From: Ktedonobacterales bacterium
Lineage (GTDB): Bacteria > Chloroflexota > Ktedonobacteria > Ktedonobacterales > DATBGS01
DNA: 35,493 nucleotides
Assembly (NCBI GenBank): GCA_036557285.1
Contig: DATBHW010000079.1
Coordinates: 1-35,493 of the forward strand
Direction: 5' to 3'
Notes under the pieces: generated by a model
What the model was told of the DNA's origin: nothing
What the model saw: only the letters and a program-made list of their open reading frames with translations
The model's database searches: none
Program-made: the position numbers and the translations under genes
Part shown: piece after piece, positions 16,648 to 25,040 of the stretch
How the letters are laid out: every line of letters starts with the position of its first letter
How positions within the stretch are numbered: the first letter of the stretch is position 1

Positions 16648-17643
16648 TTACGAGTCTTCCGTCCTGCTGATGTTTACGGCTTCGTCGGTAAAATCAGCAG
16701 CACCCTGTCGCAGATCATCCAACCGTCTTGCGGCTATCTCAACACTTTCCTGGACCTGCTCATCCACCAGCGGCCACTGGCGCTGCACCCACAGCGCATG
16801 ACGTATGAAGGGAAGATGGGCATCGGCCAGTTCGTTGAGCAGATAGGTCCGATACTGGAGTAGAAAGATTTGTTCCCACTCGCGCACCTGGGCGCAAAAC
16901 GCACGAAGTTGGAGACGGGCCTCTGGCGGCTCAGGAATGAGGTAATTCCACTGACCCCGCACCACATCAAACAAGTACTCAAGCATGGTTGCCCCTGTTG
17001 GAGCATCTCCCCAGGCGCGATAGAGCCGCACACAGTCCTGCTTGCGCGCTACATACTGTCCTGTTTTCCACGCCAACAAGGCAGTTGCCACCCACCCAAG
17101 CGTGCGCATGATGTTCCGCGCCGAAAGTGCCTGCTGTCCATCGGGCAGAACGACCCATCGGTTCACATACCCGTAAAACTCATCTTTGGGGTTCGGATAT
17201 GGCGCCGAGAGCAGGACTGGTTTCGGGCGCGTATAGACAGCATTCATCAACCAATAAGCGGCGTGCATCCGATCATGCGTCCATTGGGCTATGGAGAGCA
17301 GGGGGTAACGCTGACAGATGTCCGTCCCAAAGAGCAGCTTTCCAGCCAGCTTGAGCGTCGGAGCGATCCCCTGAGACAACTCAGATGCGTCATATACGCT
17401 GACATCGAACGAGACAAGCGTATTGGGATAGCGTTCTGACCAGAGTGTCGGCGAGGGCAGCGTACCAGTCTGGGCAACGATTACCATATCAATGTCGCTC
17501 GTCACCACCGCGCTGCCGTCGGTGTGGCTGCCCTGGAGATAATAAGCCAGTATGCGGTGAGGATAGGTTGTCTCGTAGAGCGCCACGAAGCGGGTGAGCG
17601 ATTCATCAATGATGGGATGATTGACAGAGAAGAATACCTTCAT
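16648..17643 (-). CDS. DNA polymerase beta-superfamily nucleotidyltransferase-domain protein
   Basis: A 331-residue protein. Residues 30-82 show the nucleotidyltransferase pattern LQGSHTDGSAVVTSDIDMVIV: G38-S39, D50-x-D52, with D80 (SFDVSV) as a possible third carboxylate. These residues bind metal and NTP in minimal nucleotidyltransferases such as aminoglycoside adenylyltransferases. The remaining 230 residues are largely helical and Trp/Tyr-rich, as in a substrate-binding helical domain. The acceptor could be a small molecule such as an aminoglycoside, or a protein; the sequence does not decide. An AGG-containing site precedes ATG 17643. It is convergent with the clpE-like gene. Confidence 0.7.
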   Translation of the reverse strand: MKVFFSVNHPIIDESLTRFVALYETTYPHRILAYYLQGSHTDGSAVVTSDIDMVIVAQTGTLPSPTLWSERYPNTLVSFDVSVYDASELSQGIAPTLKLAGKLLFGTDICQRYPLLSIAQWTHDRMHAAYWLMNAVYTRPKPVLLSAPYPNPKDEFYGYVNRWVVLPDGQQALSARNIMRTLGWVATALLAWKTGQYVARKQDCVRLYRAWGDAPTGATMLEYLFDVVRGQWNYLIPEPPEARLQLRAFCAQVREWEQIFLLQYRTYLLNELADAHLPFIRHALWVQRQWPLVDEQVQESVEIAARRLDDLRQGAADFTDEAVNISRTEDS

Positions 17644-17822
17644 TAGACCTGCCCTTGGGGTATACTACTGTTACGATGGTGCTCTATCTCCATAATCCTC
17701 TGGCAGCGTCATCCTTAGCTCCCATCTTAACTATAGCAGATCAAAGGGCCTCGTAGCTTTGAGCAGGTAAAGCCGAATAGAAATTACATGCTGCCCAAAG
17801 CCAGACAAAACAGGAGGTTATC

Positions 17823-18542
17823 ATGGAGCTTCGCCAGGCGGTTGTGGCAATTACCGGCGCGAGCCGGGGCATTGGCCGCGAGACGGCGCTCGCCTTTGCG
17901 CAGGCAGGCGCACACATCGTCGGCGGCTCCCGCGACCTGGTCGCGCTGGCAGAGGTCCAGGCAGCCGCGCTGGCCGCAGGCGCGCCTGGCGCACTGATGC
18001 TGCCGCTGGATGTCTGTCAGGCGGCAGCGTGCCAGCAGTTTATCGATCAGGCTGTCAAAACTTTTGGGCAGATCGATATTCTCGTCAATAATGCGGGGCT
18101 GGGCTACTATGGCCCCGTCACCGCGACCAGCGATGCCGAATGGGACGCCACCATACGCACCAACGTAGACGGCGTGTTCTACTGCACGCGCGCGGCCCTG
18201 CAACCTATGCTCGCGCGCGGCTCCGGCCAGATCACCATGCTCTCATCGGGCCTGGGCAAACAGGCCCGCGCAAACCAGGCCGCCTACTGCGCCTCGAAGT
18301 TTGCCATCCAGGGCTTCGCCGAGGCGCTGCGCCAGGAAGTACAGCCCCAGGGGATTCGTGTAACGCTCATCGCCCCAGGCTTTGTCGCTACCGAGTTCCG
18401 CGCCACGCATCTCAACCGCCCTAACGTCCCCCCTCCAGAACAGATGCTCACTGCTCGTGATGTCGCTGAAGCCATCGTCTGGGCCGCCCAGGCATCCGCA
18501 ACCGCGCTCCCCTCTGAAATCGTATTGCTGCCAGGAAGATAG
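17823..18542 (+). CDS. Short-chain dehydrogenase/reductase (SDR)
   Basis: A 239-residue classical SDR oxidoreductase using NAD(P)H. It has the cofactor motif TGASRGIG (11-18), NNAG after IDILV, MLSSGLG with the catalytic serine, and Y155-CAS-K159. IAPGFVATEF is the usual post-active-site loop. R15 together with SRD after the second strand leans toward NADP. The substrate is unknown. CAGGAGG lies five nt before the ATG. It appears to be a single-gene unit; the ArsR-type gene follows 156 nt downstream on the same strand but has its own promoter. Confidence 0.93.
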   Translation: MELRQAVVAITGASRGIGRETALAFAQAGAHIVGGSRDLVALAEVQAAALAAGAPGALMLPLDVCQAAACQQFIDQAVKTFGQIDILVNNAGLGYYGPVTATSDAEWDATIRTNVDGVFYCTRAALQPMLARGSGQITMLSSGLGKQARANQAAYCASKFAIQGFAEALRQEVQPQGIRVTLIAPGFVATEFRATHLNRPNVPPPEQMLTARDVAEAIVWAAQASATALPSEIVLLPGR

Positions 18543-18582
18543 GCATTCGCTCCCGCTCTTCCTGGGTAATTCATCAATAATT

Positions 18583-18594
18583 TATCAATGAACC
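18583..18594 (+). promoter_or_regulatory. Upstream half-site matching the ArsR-type operator
   Basis: TATCAATGAACC here is identical to 18654-18665, the left arm of the operator palindrome, and lies 71 bp upstream of it. It may be a second, weaker binding site. Confidence 0.45.
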
Positions 18595-18625
18595 GTAATT
18601 AATTTCTCAATCTGGCGTGAAAGGG

Positions 18626-18654
18626 TTGACAGGGGGATTTCTTTCAGGTAATAT
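18626..18654 (+). promoter_or_regulatory. Promoter of the ArsR-type regulator
   Basis: A perfect TTGACA (18626-18631) and TAATAT (18649-18654) are 17 nt apart. The -10 box touches the left arm of the operator palindrome, so a bound repressor would block initiation. Confidence 0.8.
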
Positions 18655-18686
18655 ATCAATGAACCTTTATATGGGATTCATTGATA
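18654..18686. promoter_or_regulatory. Palindromic operator for autoregulation
   Basis: TATCAATGAA (18654-18663) and its exact complement TTCATTGATA (18677-18686) flank a 13-nt spacer. It overlaps the -10 box and start site of the regulator gene beginning at 18699. ArsR/SmtB proteins typically bind AT-rich inverted repeats in this position. Confidence 0.8.
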
Positions 18687-18698
18687 TAGGATTTCTTG

Positions 18699-19094
18699 AT
18701 GCAAGCAAATGAACCCATAGAGCAGGCTGAAAGAGGCGTAAGGGCCACTATGAGTGAATGGCTGGAAGTGAGTGAATTAAAGACCATGCTGCGGGCGCTG
18801 GCCGATGAAGCTCGACTCAACATCGTGCATCACCTGGCAGGGCAGGGCGAGGTCAACGTCACCGAGATTTGTCAATCGCTGGATATTAAGCAGCCGTTGG
18901 TTTCCTGGCACCTGGCGATGCTGCGTCGGGCAGGGCTGGTGCGCAGAAGGCGCCTTGGTCGCCAGGTATACTGTTCCCTGGACTTAGCGCGCTTCCAACG
19001 CTGCCAGCAATGGCTGGCCTCACTCATCGAACCAGGCGCCAGCGCCCCGGACACGGCAAATCTGGAATTACAGGGAGAGCGCGTGCAACCCTGA
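18699..19094 (+). CDS. ArsR/SmtB-family winged-helix transcription regulator
   Basis: A 131-residue regulator. The winged-helix core spans about 25-100: LKTMLRALADEARLNIVHHLAG, then the recognition segment EICQSLDIKQPLVSWHLAMLRRAGLV, then the wing RRRLGRQVYCSLD. It lacks the ELCVCDL metal-binding helix of arsenic/cadmium sensors (EVNVTEIC instead), so the signal may not be a metal. ATG 18699 has AGGA seven nt upstream; a second ATG at 18750 with AAGGG is also plausible. The palindrome at its promoter suggests autorepression. The other target genes are not evident here. Confidence 0.88.
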   Translation: MQANEPIEQAERGVRATMSEWLEVSELKTMLRALADEARLNIVHHLAGQGEVNVTEICQSLDIKQPLVSWHLAMLRRAGLVRRRRLGRQVYCSLDLARFQRCQQWLASLIEPGASAPDTANLELQGERVQP

Positions 19095-19300
19095 CCACGC
19101 CACGGGTATAGTCCCTATCTGATAGCTTCACAGCGTTAGTTTGTGTCGGAGCTTTGCTGCTGTCCAGCTCCAGGCAGCACGCGGCGCGTCATCTCTTTGG
19201 AGCAAACGGGCAGGTAAGGGCTGGGAAGTCCGGCGCACAAAGGCCCAGGAACATGACCTGGATCATCACTGATTGGAAACTTGAGAAGGAGACACGTACT

Positions 19301-20461
19301 TTGAGTAAGAACGGGAAAGTGAAGGTAGCCATCATCGGTGTAGGAAACTGCGCCTCATCGCTGGTGCAGGGGGTTCACTACTACCGCGACGCCCACGAAG
19401 ATCAGTTCATCCCTGGTCTGATGCACGTGAATCTGGGGGGCTACCACATCCGCGACATCGAATTTGTAGCCGCCTTCGATATTGATCAGAACAAAGTTGG
19501 CAAAGACCTGGGCGAAGCGATCTATGCCACGCCAAACAACACCTATAAATTTGCCGATGTTCCCAGGTTGGGCGTGAATGTCAGCCGGGGCATGACACAC
19601 GATGGCCTGGGCAAATATCTCTCCAGGATCATCACCAAAGCCCCTGGCTCGACAGTGGACATGGTGAAAATCCTCAAAGACACTGGCGCAGATGTTGTCG
19701 TCAACTACCTGCCAGTTGGCAGCGAAACGGCCACCAAATGGTATGTCGAGCAGATCTTGCAGGCGGGCTGCGGCTTTGTGAACTGTATTCCCGTCTTCAT
19801 TGCCCGCGAAGCCTACTGGCGCGCCCGCTTTGAGCAGGCCAGGCTCCCCATCATCGGCGATGACATCAAGAGCCAGGTTGGCGCTACTATTGTCCATCGC
19901 ATGCTCACCCGCCTCTTCCGCGAGCGCGGCGTGCGCCTGGAGCGTACCAGTCAGCTCAACGTTGGCGGCAACACCGATTTCCTGAATATGCTGGAGCGCG
20001 AACGTCTCGAATCCAAGAAAATCTCCAAGACCAACGCTGTCACCAGCCAGCTTGACTATGATCTGGGTGAAGAGAACGTTCACATCGGCCCCAGCGACTA
20101 CGTTGCCTGGCTCACCGACCGCAAGTGGGCCTACATCCGTTTGGAGGGGCGCACCTTTGGGGATGTACCGCTCAATGTCGAACTCAAACTGGAGGTCTGG
20201 GATTCCCCCAATTCCGCTGGAGTCGTCATTGACGCCATTCGCTGCGCGAAGCTGGCGAAAGATCGCGGCATCGGCGGCGCGCTGCTCGGTCCCGCCGGCT
20301 ACTTTATGAAGTCCCCGCCGATTCAGTATCATGATGAAGAGGCTCGCCGGATGACCGAAGAGTTCATCACTGAACACAGCGGCGCCGAACAGGAAGTGAA
20401 GGGCAACGGCAAGCGCGAAGTTGAGCCAGAGGTTGTCCACGAGCTACCCAAGCATAGCTAG
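19301..20461 (+). CDS. ino1: Inositol-3-phosphate synthase (Ino1)
   Basis: A 386-residue enzyme converting glucose-6-phosphate to 1D-myo-inositol 3-phosphate with bound NAD. It opens with [16 protein letters not shown] (NAD motif G13-x-G-NCASS), has [25 protein letters not shown], the segment NYLPVGSE, and the active-site stretch [12 protein letters not shown], all typical of the short bacterial/archaeal form seen in actinobacteria. TTG 19301 is chosen because AAGGAG lies nine nt upstream and the protein then begins as its relatives do; an upstream ATG at 19253 would add 16 odd residues. The C-terminal 30 residues are a charged tail. It heads a block of phosphatidylinositol genes on the same strand. 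Confidence 0.95.
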   Translation: MSKNGKVKVAIIGVGNCASSLVQGVHYYRDAHEDQFIPGLMHVNLGGYHIRDIEFVAAFDIDQNKVGKDLGEAIYATPNNTYKFADVPRLGVNVSRGMTHDGLGKYLSRIITKAPGSTVDMVKILKDTGADVVVNYLPVGSETATKWYVEQILQAGCGFVNCIPVFIAREAYWRARFEQARLPIIGDDIKSQVGATIVHRMLTRLFRERGVRLERTSQLNVGGNTDFLNMLERERLESKKISKTNAVTSQLDYDLGEENVHIGPSDYVAWLTDRKWAYIRLEGRTFGDVPLNVELKLEVWDSPNSAGVVIDAIRCAKLAKDRGIGGALLGPAGYFMKSPPIQYHDEEARRMTEEFITEHSGAEQEVKGNGKREVEPEVVHELPKHS

Positions 20462-20480
20462 CCAGGTAACGATGGGAGGG

Positions 20481-20508
20481 TACAGAGATCACACCCTGCA
20501 TCTCTGTA
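20481..20508 (+). terminator. Hairpin after ino1
   Basis: A perfect 9-bp stem (TACAGAGAT/ATCTCTGTA) with a 10-nt loop lies 20 nt after the ino1 stop. It is followed by CTCCTCATCC rather than a T-run, so it may be a weak terminator or an mRNA end-protecting structure. Another small hairpin (GCGTCT/AGACGC) lies near 20632-20646 before the next gene. Confidence 0.4.
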
Positions 20509-20682
20509 CTCCTCATCCGCTGATGTATCTCCCCGCATCTCTCATCCGTTGTAGAGGCAGAGAGATCGGCAAAGCAATAAAAGCCCTGAAGCCTTGCGAG
20601 GAGACGAACCAACGTTATTTCCTGGCTTTACGAGCGTCTCGCAGACGCCTCATTCCTCAAACTGACTAGAAGGTAGTGCGGC

Positions 20683-21588
20683 ATGATCTACTGGCTGCTC
20701 CGCAGCGCAACCTGGCTGGTTCGCTGGATACCCGGCAAACCGCGTCGAGTCATCGGTGGACTCCTGTGCGTGGCAGCCTACTGGTGTTGGCCCGAAAAAC
20801 GGCGCAACACCATCAACAACATGGCGCACATCCTGGGGCGTCCCGCTTCTGATCGCCAGGTACGACAGTTAGCGCGCCGCTCCTGGGGCAATTATGGCCG
20901 CTATCTGGGAGACTTCTTTAATTTCCCAAATGTAACCAGGCCGCAACTGTTGTCGCGTCTGGTTGATATATCCCCAGCCGCCGGCGGCTGGGTTCAGATT
21001 GCTAAAGAAGGACTGGCGCGGGGCAAAGGGATCATCATTGCCACCGCCCACTTTGGGAACTGGGACGTAGCTGGCGCATTGGTCGCGTCGCGTATCTCCA
21101 TGGCTGCCATTGCCGAAACATTTCCAGACCCACGTGTCAACGCGCTGGTACAGGGGCAGCGCGCCGAAAAAGGCATTCGTGTGATCCCAATGGAAGGCGT
21201 CGGCGCAAGGAAAGTGCTGCAAGCTCTCAAAAACAACGAGGCAGTCGCTATTGTGTTTGATCGCCCTATGACCGCCAAAGATGGCGTACCAGTCACCTTC
21301 TTTGGCAGCACAACCTATGTCCCAGGCGGCGTTGCCGCCCTGGCGCTCAAAGCTGGCGCAACCATCATGCCTGGCTTTGCCTGGTACGCCGAGGAAATAC
21401 CCGGCTCTTACTATGGCAAAGCCGGTCGCCCGATCATCGCTGAGCCGGTTCCCGGCAAAACCACCGCCGAGCAGGTGGTGGAAATAACACAACAGATGTG
21501 CGACGCGCTCGAAGCGATTATCCGCGAAGCGCCTGACCAATGGTATATGTTTCGCTCATTCTGGCCGAAGGAGAAGACCTCAAGATGA
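20683..21588 (+). CDS. HtrB/LpxL-type lysophospholipid acyltransferase, PatA-like (first copy)
   Basis: A 301-residue membrane-associated acyltransferase. The acyltransferase signature H-x4-D is present as H123-FGNW-D128 in IIIATAHFGNWD. Other family stretches are KRRNTINNMAHILG, FDRPMTAKDGVPVTFFG and PDQWYMFRSFW. The N-terminus has a hydrophobic segment for membrane contact. Relatives acylate lipid A, or in actinobacteria acylate phosphatidylinositol mannosides (PatA). Given ino1, pimA and PIP-synthase neighbours, a PIM-type acceptor is the better guess. AAGGTAG lies upstream of the ATG. Its stop overlaps the next start by 4 nt (ATGA). Confidence 0.88.
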   Translation: MIYWLLRSATWLVRWIPGKPRRVIGGLLCVAAYWCWPEKRRNTINNMAHILGRPASDRQVRQLARRSWGNYGRYLGDFFNFPNVTRPQLLSRLVDISPAAGGWVQIAKEGLARGKGIIIATAHFGNWDVAGALVASRISMAAIAETFPDPRVNALVQGQRAEKGIRVIPMEGVGARKVLQALKNNEAVAIVFDRPMTAKDGVPVTFFGSTTYVPGGVAALALKAGATIMPGFAWYAEEIPGSYYGKAGRPIIAEPVPGKTTAEQVVEITQQMCDALEAIIREAPDQWYMFRSFWPKEKTSR

Positions 21589-22565
21589 AGTACTGGCTCT
21601 TTCGGGTTGGTCTCGCAGTTATCCCACACCTTCCGCAGCGACTGGCGCAGCAAGGCGCGCTGGCGGCTGGCTGGCTCCTCTGGATACTGCTGCCGGGGCC
21701 GCGCCGACAGGTGAGCGAAAACCTGCGCCATGTGCCGCGCCTGGCGGCAGATCCGCCAGTGCTGCGCCGGGCCGTGCGGAACGTTTTCGGGAACAGCATC
21801 TTAAACTATGTTGATTTCTTCCGGCTGAGCACTGTGAGCGCGGCTGAATTGGCCGATTACTGGGAGGTGAGCGGCCTGGAACATCTGGACGCGGCGCTGG
21901 CAAAGGGGCGCGGCTGCATTCTGATTAGCGGCCATCTGGGAAACTTCGATTATGCCATGCGCCACTTCATCAATCTGGGCTATACGATCACCGTCACCCA
22001 GGAACGCCTCAAGCCAGAGCGGCTGCACGAACTCGTGATGCAGGCCCGCAGCACCCCTGGGGTACACTGGGCGCCGGTGGACTCGGCCAGCGGGCTGCGC
22101 CAACTTTTCAGTGCCCTGCGCCGTAATGAAGTAGTGATTATGCCAGCAGACCGTGATATTCAAGGGCATGGGGAAATCGTCCCACTCTTTGGCGCGCCAG
22201 CCCGTCTGCCCCCTGGTGGGGTACAACTCGCCCAACGGACAGGCGCTGCGCTCCTGGGTGTTTTTCCTCATCGCAAAGGGCTGGCACATGGGCATGGTGA
22301 GGTTGTCCCCTTGCCAGTGTTGACTGCTGAAGAAGAGGCTGCCGAGCCAGACCCGCTGCGCCAGAACCTGCATCGGGCGGCAAAGCTCCTGGAACAACAA
22401 ATTGAGCGTAATCCAGAGCAATGGGTCGTCTTCCAGCCAATCTGGTTGGCTGAACCAGCCGCAGCGCCCATTGGGCCTGACGGAGCAGATACCCTATCGC
22501 TTCAGCAGCCGGAGTCAGCCGCGCCCCAACACAACGAAAATCTGCAAACGCATCATGTCTCATAA
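21585..22565 (+). CDS. HtrB/LpxL-type lysophospholipid acyltransferase (second copy)
   Basis: A 326-residue paralogue of the preceding gene. It carries H117-LGNF-D122 in ILISGHLGNFDYA, then VIMPADRDIQGHGEIVPLFG and PEQWVVFQPIW, the equivalents of the first copy's motifs. The start ATG 21585 overlaps the upstream stop in an ATGA junction, so translation is probably coupled. The two copies are clearly diverged, suggesting two different acceptor positions or acyl chains. The last 50 residues form a Gln/Pro/Ala-rich tail beyond the usual family length. Confidence 0.88.
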   Translation: MKYWLFRVGLAVIPHLPQRLAQQGALAAGWLLWILLPGPRRQVSENLRHVPRLAADPPVLRRAVRNVFGNSILNYVDFFRLSTVSAAELADYWEVSGLEHLDAALAKGRGCILISGHLGNFDYAMRHFINLGYTITVTQERLKPERLHELVMQARSTPGVHWAPVDSASGLRQLFSALRRNEVVIMPADRDIQGHGEIVPLFGAPARLPPGGVQLAQRTGAALLGVFPHRKGLAHGHGEVVPLPVLTAEEEAAEPDPLRQNLHRAAKLLEQQIERNPEQWVVFQPIWLAEPAAAPIGPDGADTLSLQQPESAAPQHNENLQTHHVS

Positions 22566-22597
22566 TCCATTCTTGACAGAACCTTAACACTTGTCTG

Positions 22598-22626
22598 ATG
22601 ACAGAAAACACATCACAGCATACAAT
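22598..22626 (+). promoter_or_regulatory. Promoter upstream of the PHP-domain gene
   Basis: ATGACA (22598-22603) and TACAAT (22621-22626) are 17 nt apart, each one mismatch from consensus. A second possible -35 (TTGACA, 22573-22578) lies upstream without a good -10. The PHP gene starts about 120 nt downstream. It would allow the second half of the lipid block to be expressed separately. Confidence 0.5.
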
Positions 22627-22751
22627 GACAGAAACCGAATATCGATCACACAAATTGGCAAACGAGTGGGGCGTGATAACCAGCACGTCACGGCCACCCG
22701 AACCCATCATAACCAGCAGATGTACTCTCTGGAGAGGAAACACAACCACCT

Positions 22752-23699
22752 ATGGACGCGAAGCAAGGGATGTCGGATAAAACACCCAGGACAATCGCCT
22801 GGGAGAACCTATCGGGTCAGCCAGCCATTATGCCTCTTGGCCGGGCAGATGTGCATATGCACAGCGTCTACAGCGACGGGTTAGGCGCTATACAAGACAT
22901 CCTTGCCTTCGTCAGCCAGCAGCGCGACCTGGATGTGATTGCTATTACCGATCATAACACCATCGAGGGCGCTCTGCGCGCCCGTGAGCTTGCCTGCAAA
23001 CAGCGCGCCAGCTTTGAGGTCATTGTCGGCGAAGAGGTAAGCACTCGTGAAGGCCATCTGCTCACGCTGTTCATCGAACGGCGCATCCCGCCAGGTTTGA
23101 GCGTCGAGCGCAGCATTGAACTTGCCCATGAGCAGGGGGGCATCGCCATCATCGCTCATCCCTTCAACCGTGTCTTTCGTCACAGCATCCAGCGCGAGGT
23201 GGTGAATCGGCTGAAACATGCGGCTTTTGAAGCACAGCCCGACGGGATTGAAACACTGAACGGGAGCTTTGCAGGCATCGGCTCATCCCGGTTGGCAATG
23301 GCCCGCAATCGCCAGCGGTATGGGTGGCCTGAAACGGGAAGCAGCGACGCCCATACCGTCACAGCCATTGGCTGCGCCTTCACCTGGTTTGCTGGAACGA
23401 GCGCAGATGATCTGCGCGCCTCCCTGCTGGACTGCACCACCATGCCTGGTGGACGGTTCTGGCAGACCTATGAGTATTGGCAGCTTGCAAGTCATTGGGC
23501 GCGTAAAGGACGGCCAGGTCGCCCAACTCGCAGCGAGCGTCTGCGTCGGCTTGGGCAGTCAGAGCATCTGGCGCTGCTTCGGCATTTTAGCCAGATCGCC
23601 CGACGCCCCCTGGCGGAGCGGCACTCCCAACAACCGGCAGCAGCGATTGATGCGCCTGAAAGCAGCATTGAGCAGGATGTTCGGCGACGCCAGCGATAG
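22752..23699 (+). CDS. PHP-domain metal-dependent phosphoesterase
   Basis: A 315-residue protein with a PHP domain over about 31-250. The metal ligands are visible as H35-x-H37 (ADVHMHSVYSDG), D-H in AITDHNT, E in VGEEVST, H in IAHPF, and D-x-H in GSSDAHT. PHP enzymes hydrolyse phosphate esters (histidinol phosphatase, 5'-3' exonucleases, trpH-like). The C-terminal 65 residues are Arg/Gln-rich and probably disordered. It sits between the acyltransferases and the PimA-like gene, so a phosphatidylinositol-phosphate phosphatase role is conceivable but unproven. ATG 22752 lacks a close ribosome site; ATG 22770 after AAGGG is an alternative. Confidence 0.85.
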   Translation: MDAKQGMSDKTPRTIAWENLSGQPAIMPLGRADVHMHSVYSDGLGAIQDILAFVSQQRDLDVIAITDHNTIEGALRARELACKQRASFEVIVGEEVSTREGHLLTLFIERRIPPGLSVERSIELAHEQGGIAIIAHPFNRVFRHSIQREVVNRLKHAAFEAQPDGIETLNGSFAGIGSSRLAMARNRQRYGWPETGSSDAHTVTAIGCAFTWFAGTSADDLRASLLDCTTMPGGRFWQTYEYWQLASHWARKGRPGRPTRSERLRRLGQSEHLALLRHFSQIARRPLAERHSQQPAAAIDAPESSIEQDVRRRQR

Positions 23700-23788
23700 A
23701 AATGGAGCTTTCGGCTTTTAACAACGTCCAGAGTGTAGAGTTACTATAGAGGAGATGGGCAACCACGCAGCGGCGAGCATCGTCCTGG

Positions 23789-24991
23789 GTGGACCCAACG
23801 AATGTTGTGAAAATAGGCTTTGTCTCACCGTATGATTGGAGCTTTGAAGGTGGTGTACGCAGCCACATCACGCAGCTAGCCGCCGAGCTAGAACGGATGG
23901 GGCACACAACAGGCATCATCACCTCAGCCACTGGAGAAAAAGGTCGGCGCCGCGAACCTAAAGTCGAAAAACTTGGGTGGGCCATGCCTATCCCCTGGAA
24001 TGGGTCAATTGCGCGGATTGCCGTCTCCCCGCTGCTTGCCCGCCAGACCAGAGCGGTCCTGGAGCGCGAACAGTTTGATGTTATTCACCTGCACGAGCCG
24101 CTGGCCCCGGCCCTGCCGCTCACCACCCTGCATGTCCTCAAGGGCTTGAATACGGTCAGCGTCGGCACCTTCCATGCCTTCGCCCCCAATAATCTCGTCT
24201 CCATGCCGCGCCTTTCCTACGCTTCGGGGCGTGTCGTACTGCGGCGCTATTTCAACCGTCTTGACGGGCATATCGCCGTCTCGCCTGCCGCTTATCAGTT
24301 TGCCAGCCGCTATTTTCCTGGGCATTATCAGATTATCCCAAATGGTGTCGATCTGCATCGTTTCAGCGTCCAGGCTGAAGCCCTGCCCCAGTTTGCCGAC
24401 GGGAAGCTCAATATCCTATATCTGGGGCGTATCGAACCGCGCAAGGGCCTCAAATATCTGGTGCAGGCCATCCCCCAGATTCGCGCCCGCTATCCCCAGA
24501 CGCGCTTCATCATCGGGAGCGATGGCCCCCAACGGTCCCACTACGAAAAACTGGTGCGTCGGCATGGCTGGCCGGATGTCGTCTTTACCGGGCGCGTACC
24601 CGACGAAGAGCTTCCACGCTATTATGCCAGTTGTGACCTCTTTTGCGCCCCCAGCACCGGCAGCGAAAGTCAAGGTGTGGTATTATTGGAAGCGATGGCT
24701 TCAAGCAAACCAGTCGTTGCTTCCAATATTGATGGCTATCGGGATGTCATCCGTAATGAAGCAGATGGATTCCTGGTCGCGCCACGGAATAGCGAAGCAC
24801 TGGCTGGGGCTATCTGCCGGTTGTTGGGCGATATGACATTGCGCAGAACGATGGGAACAAGTGGGCGCGAGCATGCCGGGGAGTTTTCCTGGCCTCGGAT
24901 TGCCAACCGTATTGTTGACTATTACCAGGTACTCATCGAACAACATGCGTACAGCAAGACCCCACAACATAATCTTTTTGCCCTCTTATAG
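23789..24991 (+). CDS. pimA: GT4 glycosyltransferase, PimA-like phosphatidylinositol mannosyltransferase
   Basis: A 400-residue GT-B glycosyltransferase. The N-terminal half resembles mycobacterial PimA closely in pattern: KIGFVSPYDWSFEGGVRSHI, the distinctive PIPWNGSIAR (PIPYNGSVAR in PimA), FDVIHLHEP and VGTFHAFA. The C-terminal half has IPNGVDLHRF, LGRIEPRKGL and the nucleotide-sugar motif ESQGVVLLEAMAS. PimA adds the first mannose from GDP-mannose to phosphatidylinositol at the inner membrane face. GTG 23789 is used; GTG 23807 would make the protein begin like PimA (MKIGF). Neither has a clear ribosome site; an AGGAG lies far upstream near 23750. The PIP-synthase gene follows 49 nt downstream. 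Confidence 0.85.
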   Translation: MDPTNVVKIGFVSPYDWSFEGGVRSHITQLAAELERMGHTTGIITSATGEKGRRREPKVEKLGWAMPIPWNGSIARIAVSPLLARQTRAVLEREQFDVIHLHEPLAPALPLTTLHVLKGLNTVSVGTFHAFAPNNLVSMPRLSYASGRVVLRRYFNRLDGHIAVSPAAYQFASRYFPGHYQIIPNGVDLHRFSVQAEALPQFADGKLNILYLGRIEPRKGLKYLVQAIPQIRARYPQTRFIIGSDGPQRSHYEKLVRRHGWPDVVFTGRVPDEELPRYYASCDLFCAPSTGSESQGVVLLEAMASSKPVVASNIDGYRDVIRNEADGFLVAPRNSEALAGAICRLLGDMTLRRTMGTSGREHAGEFSWPRIANRIVDYYQVLIEQHAYSKTPQHNLFALL

Positions 24992-25040
24992 CATAATGAA
25001 GGGGCTGTAGGGAGAGAGCAAAAAGGGAAGAGGAATTGGT

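Noticed and set aside
19355-20440. A 361-codon minus-strand frame
   Set aside because: It is antisense to ino1, which is clearly the coding strand.
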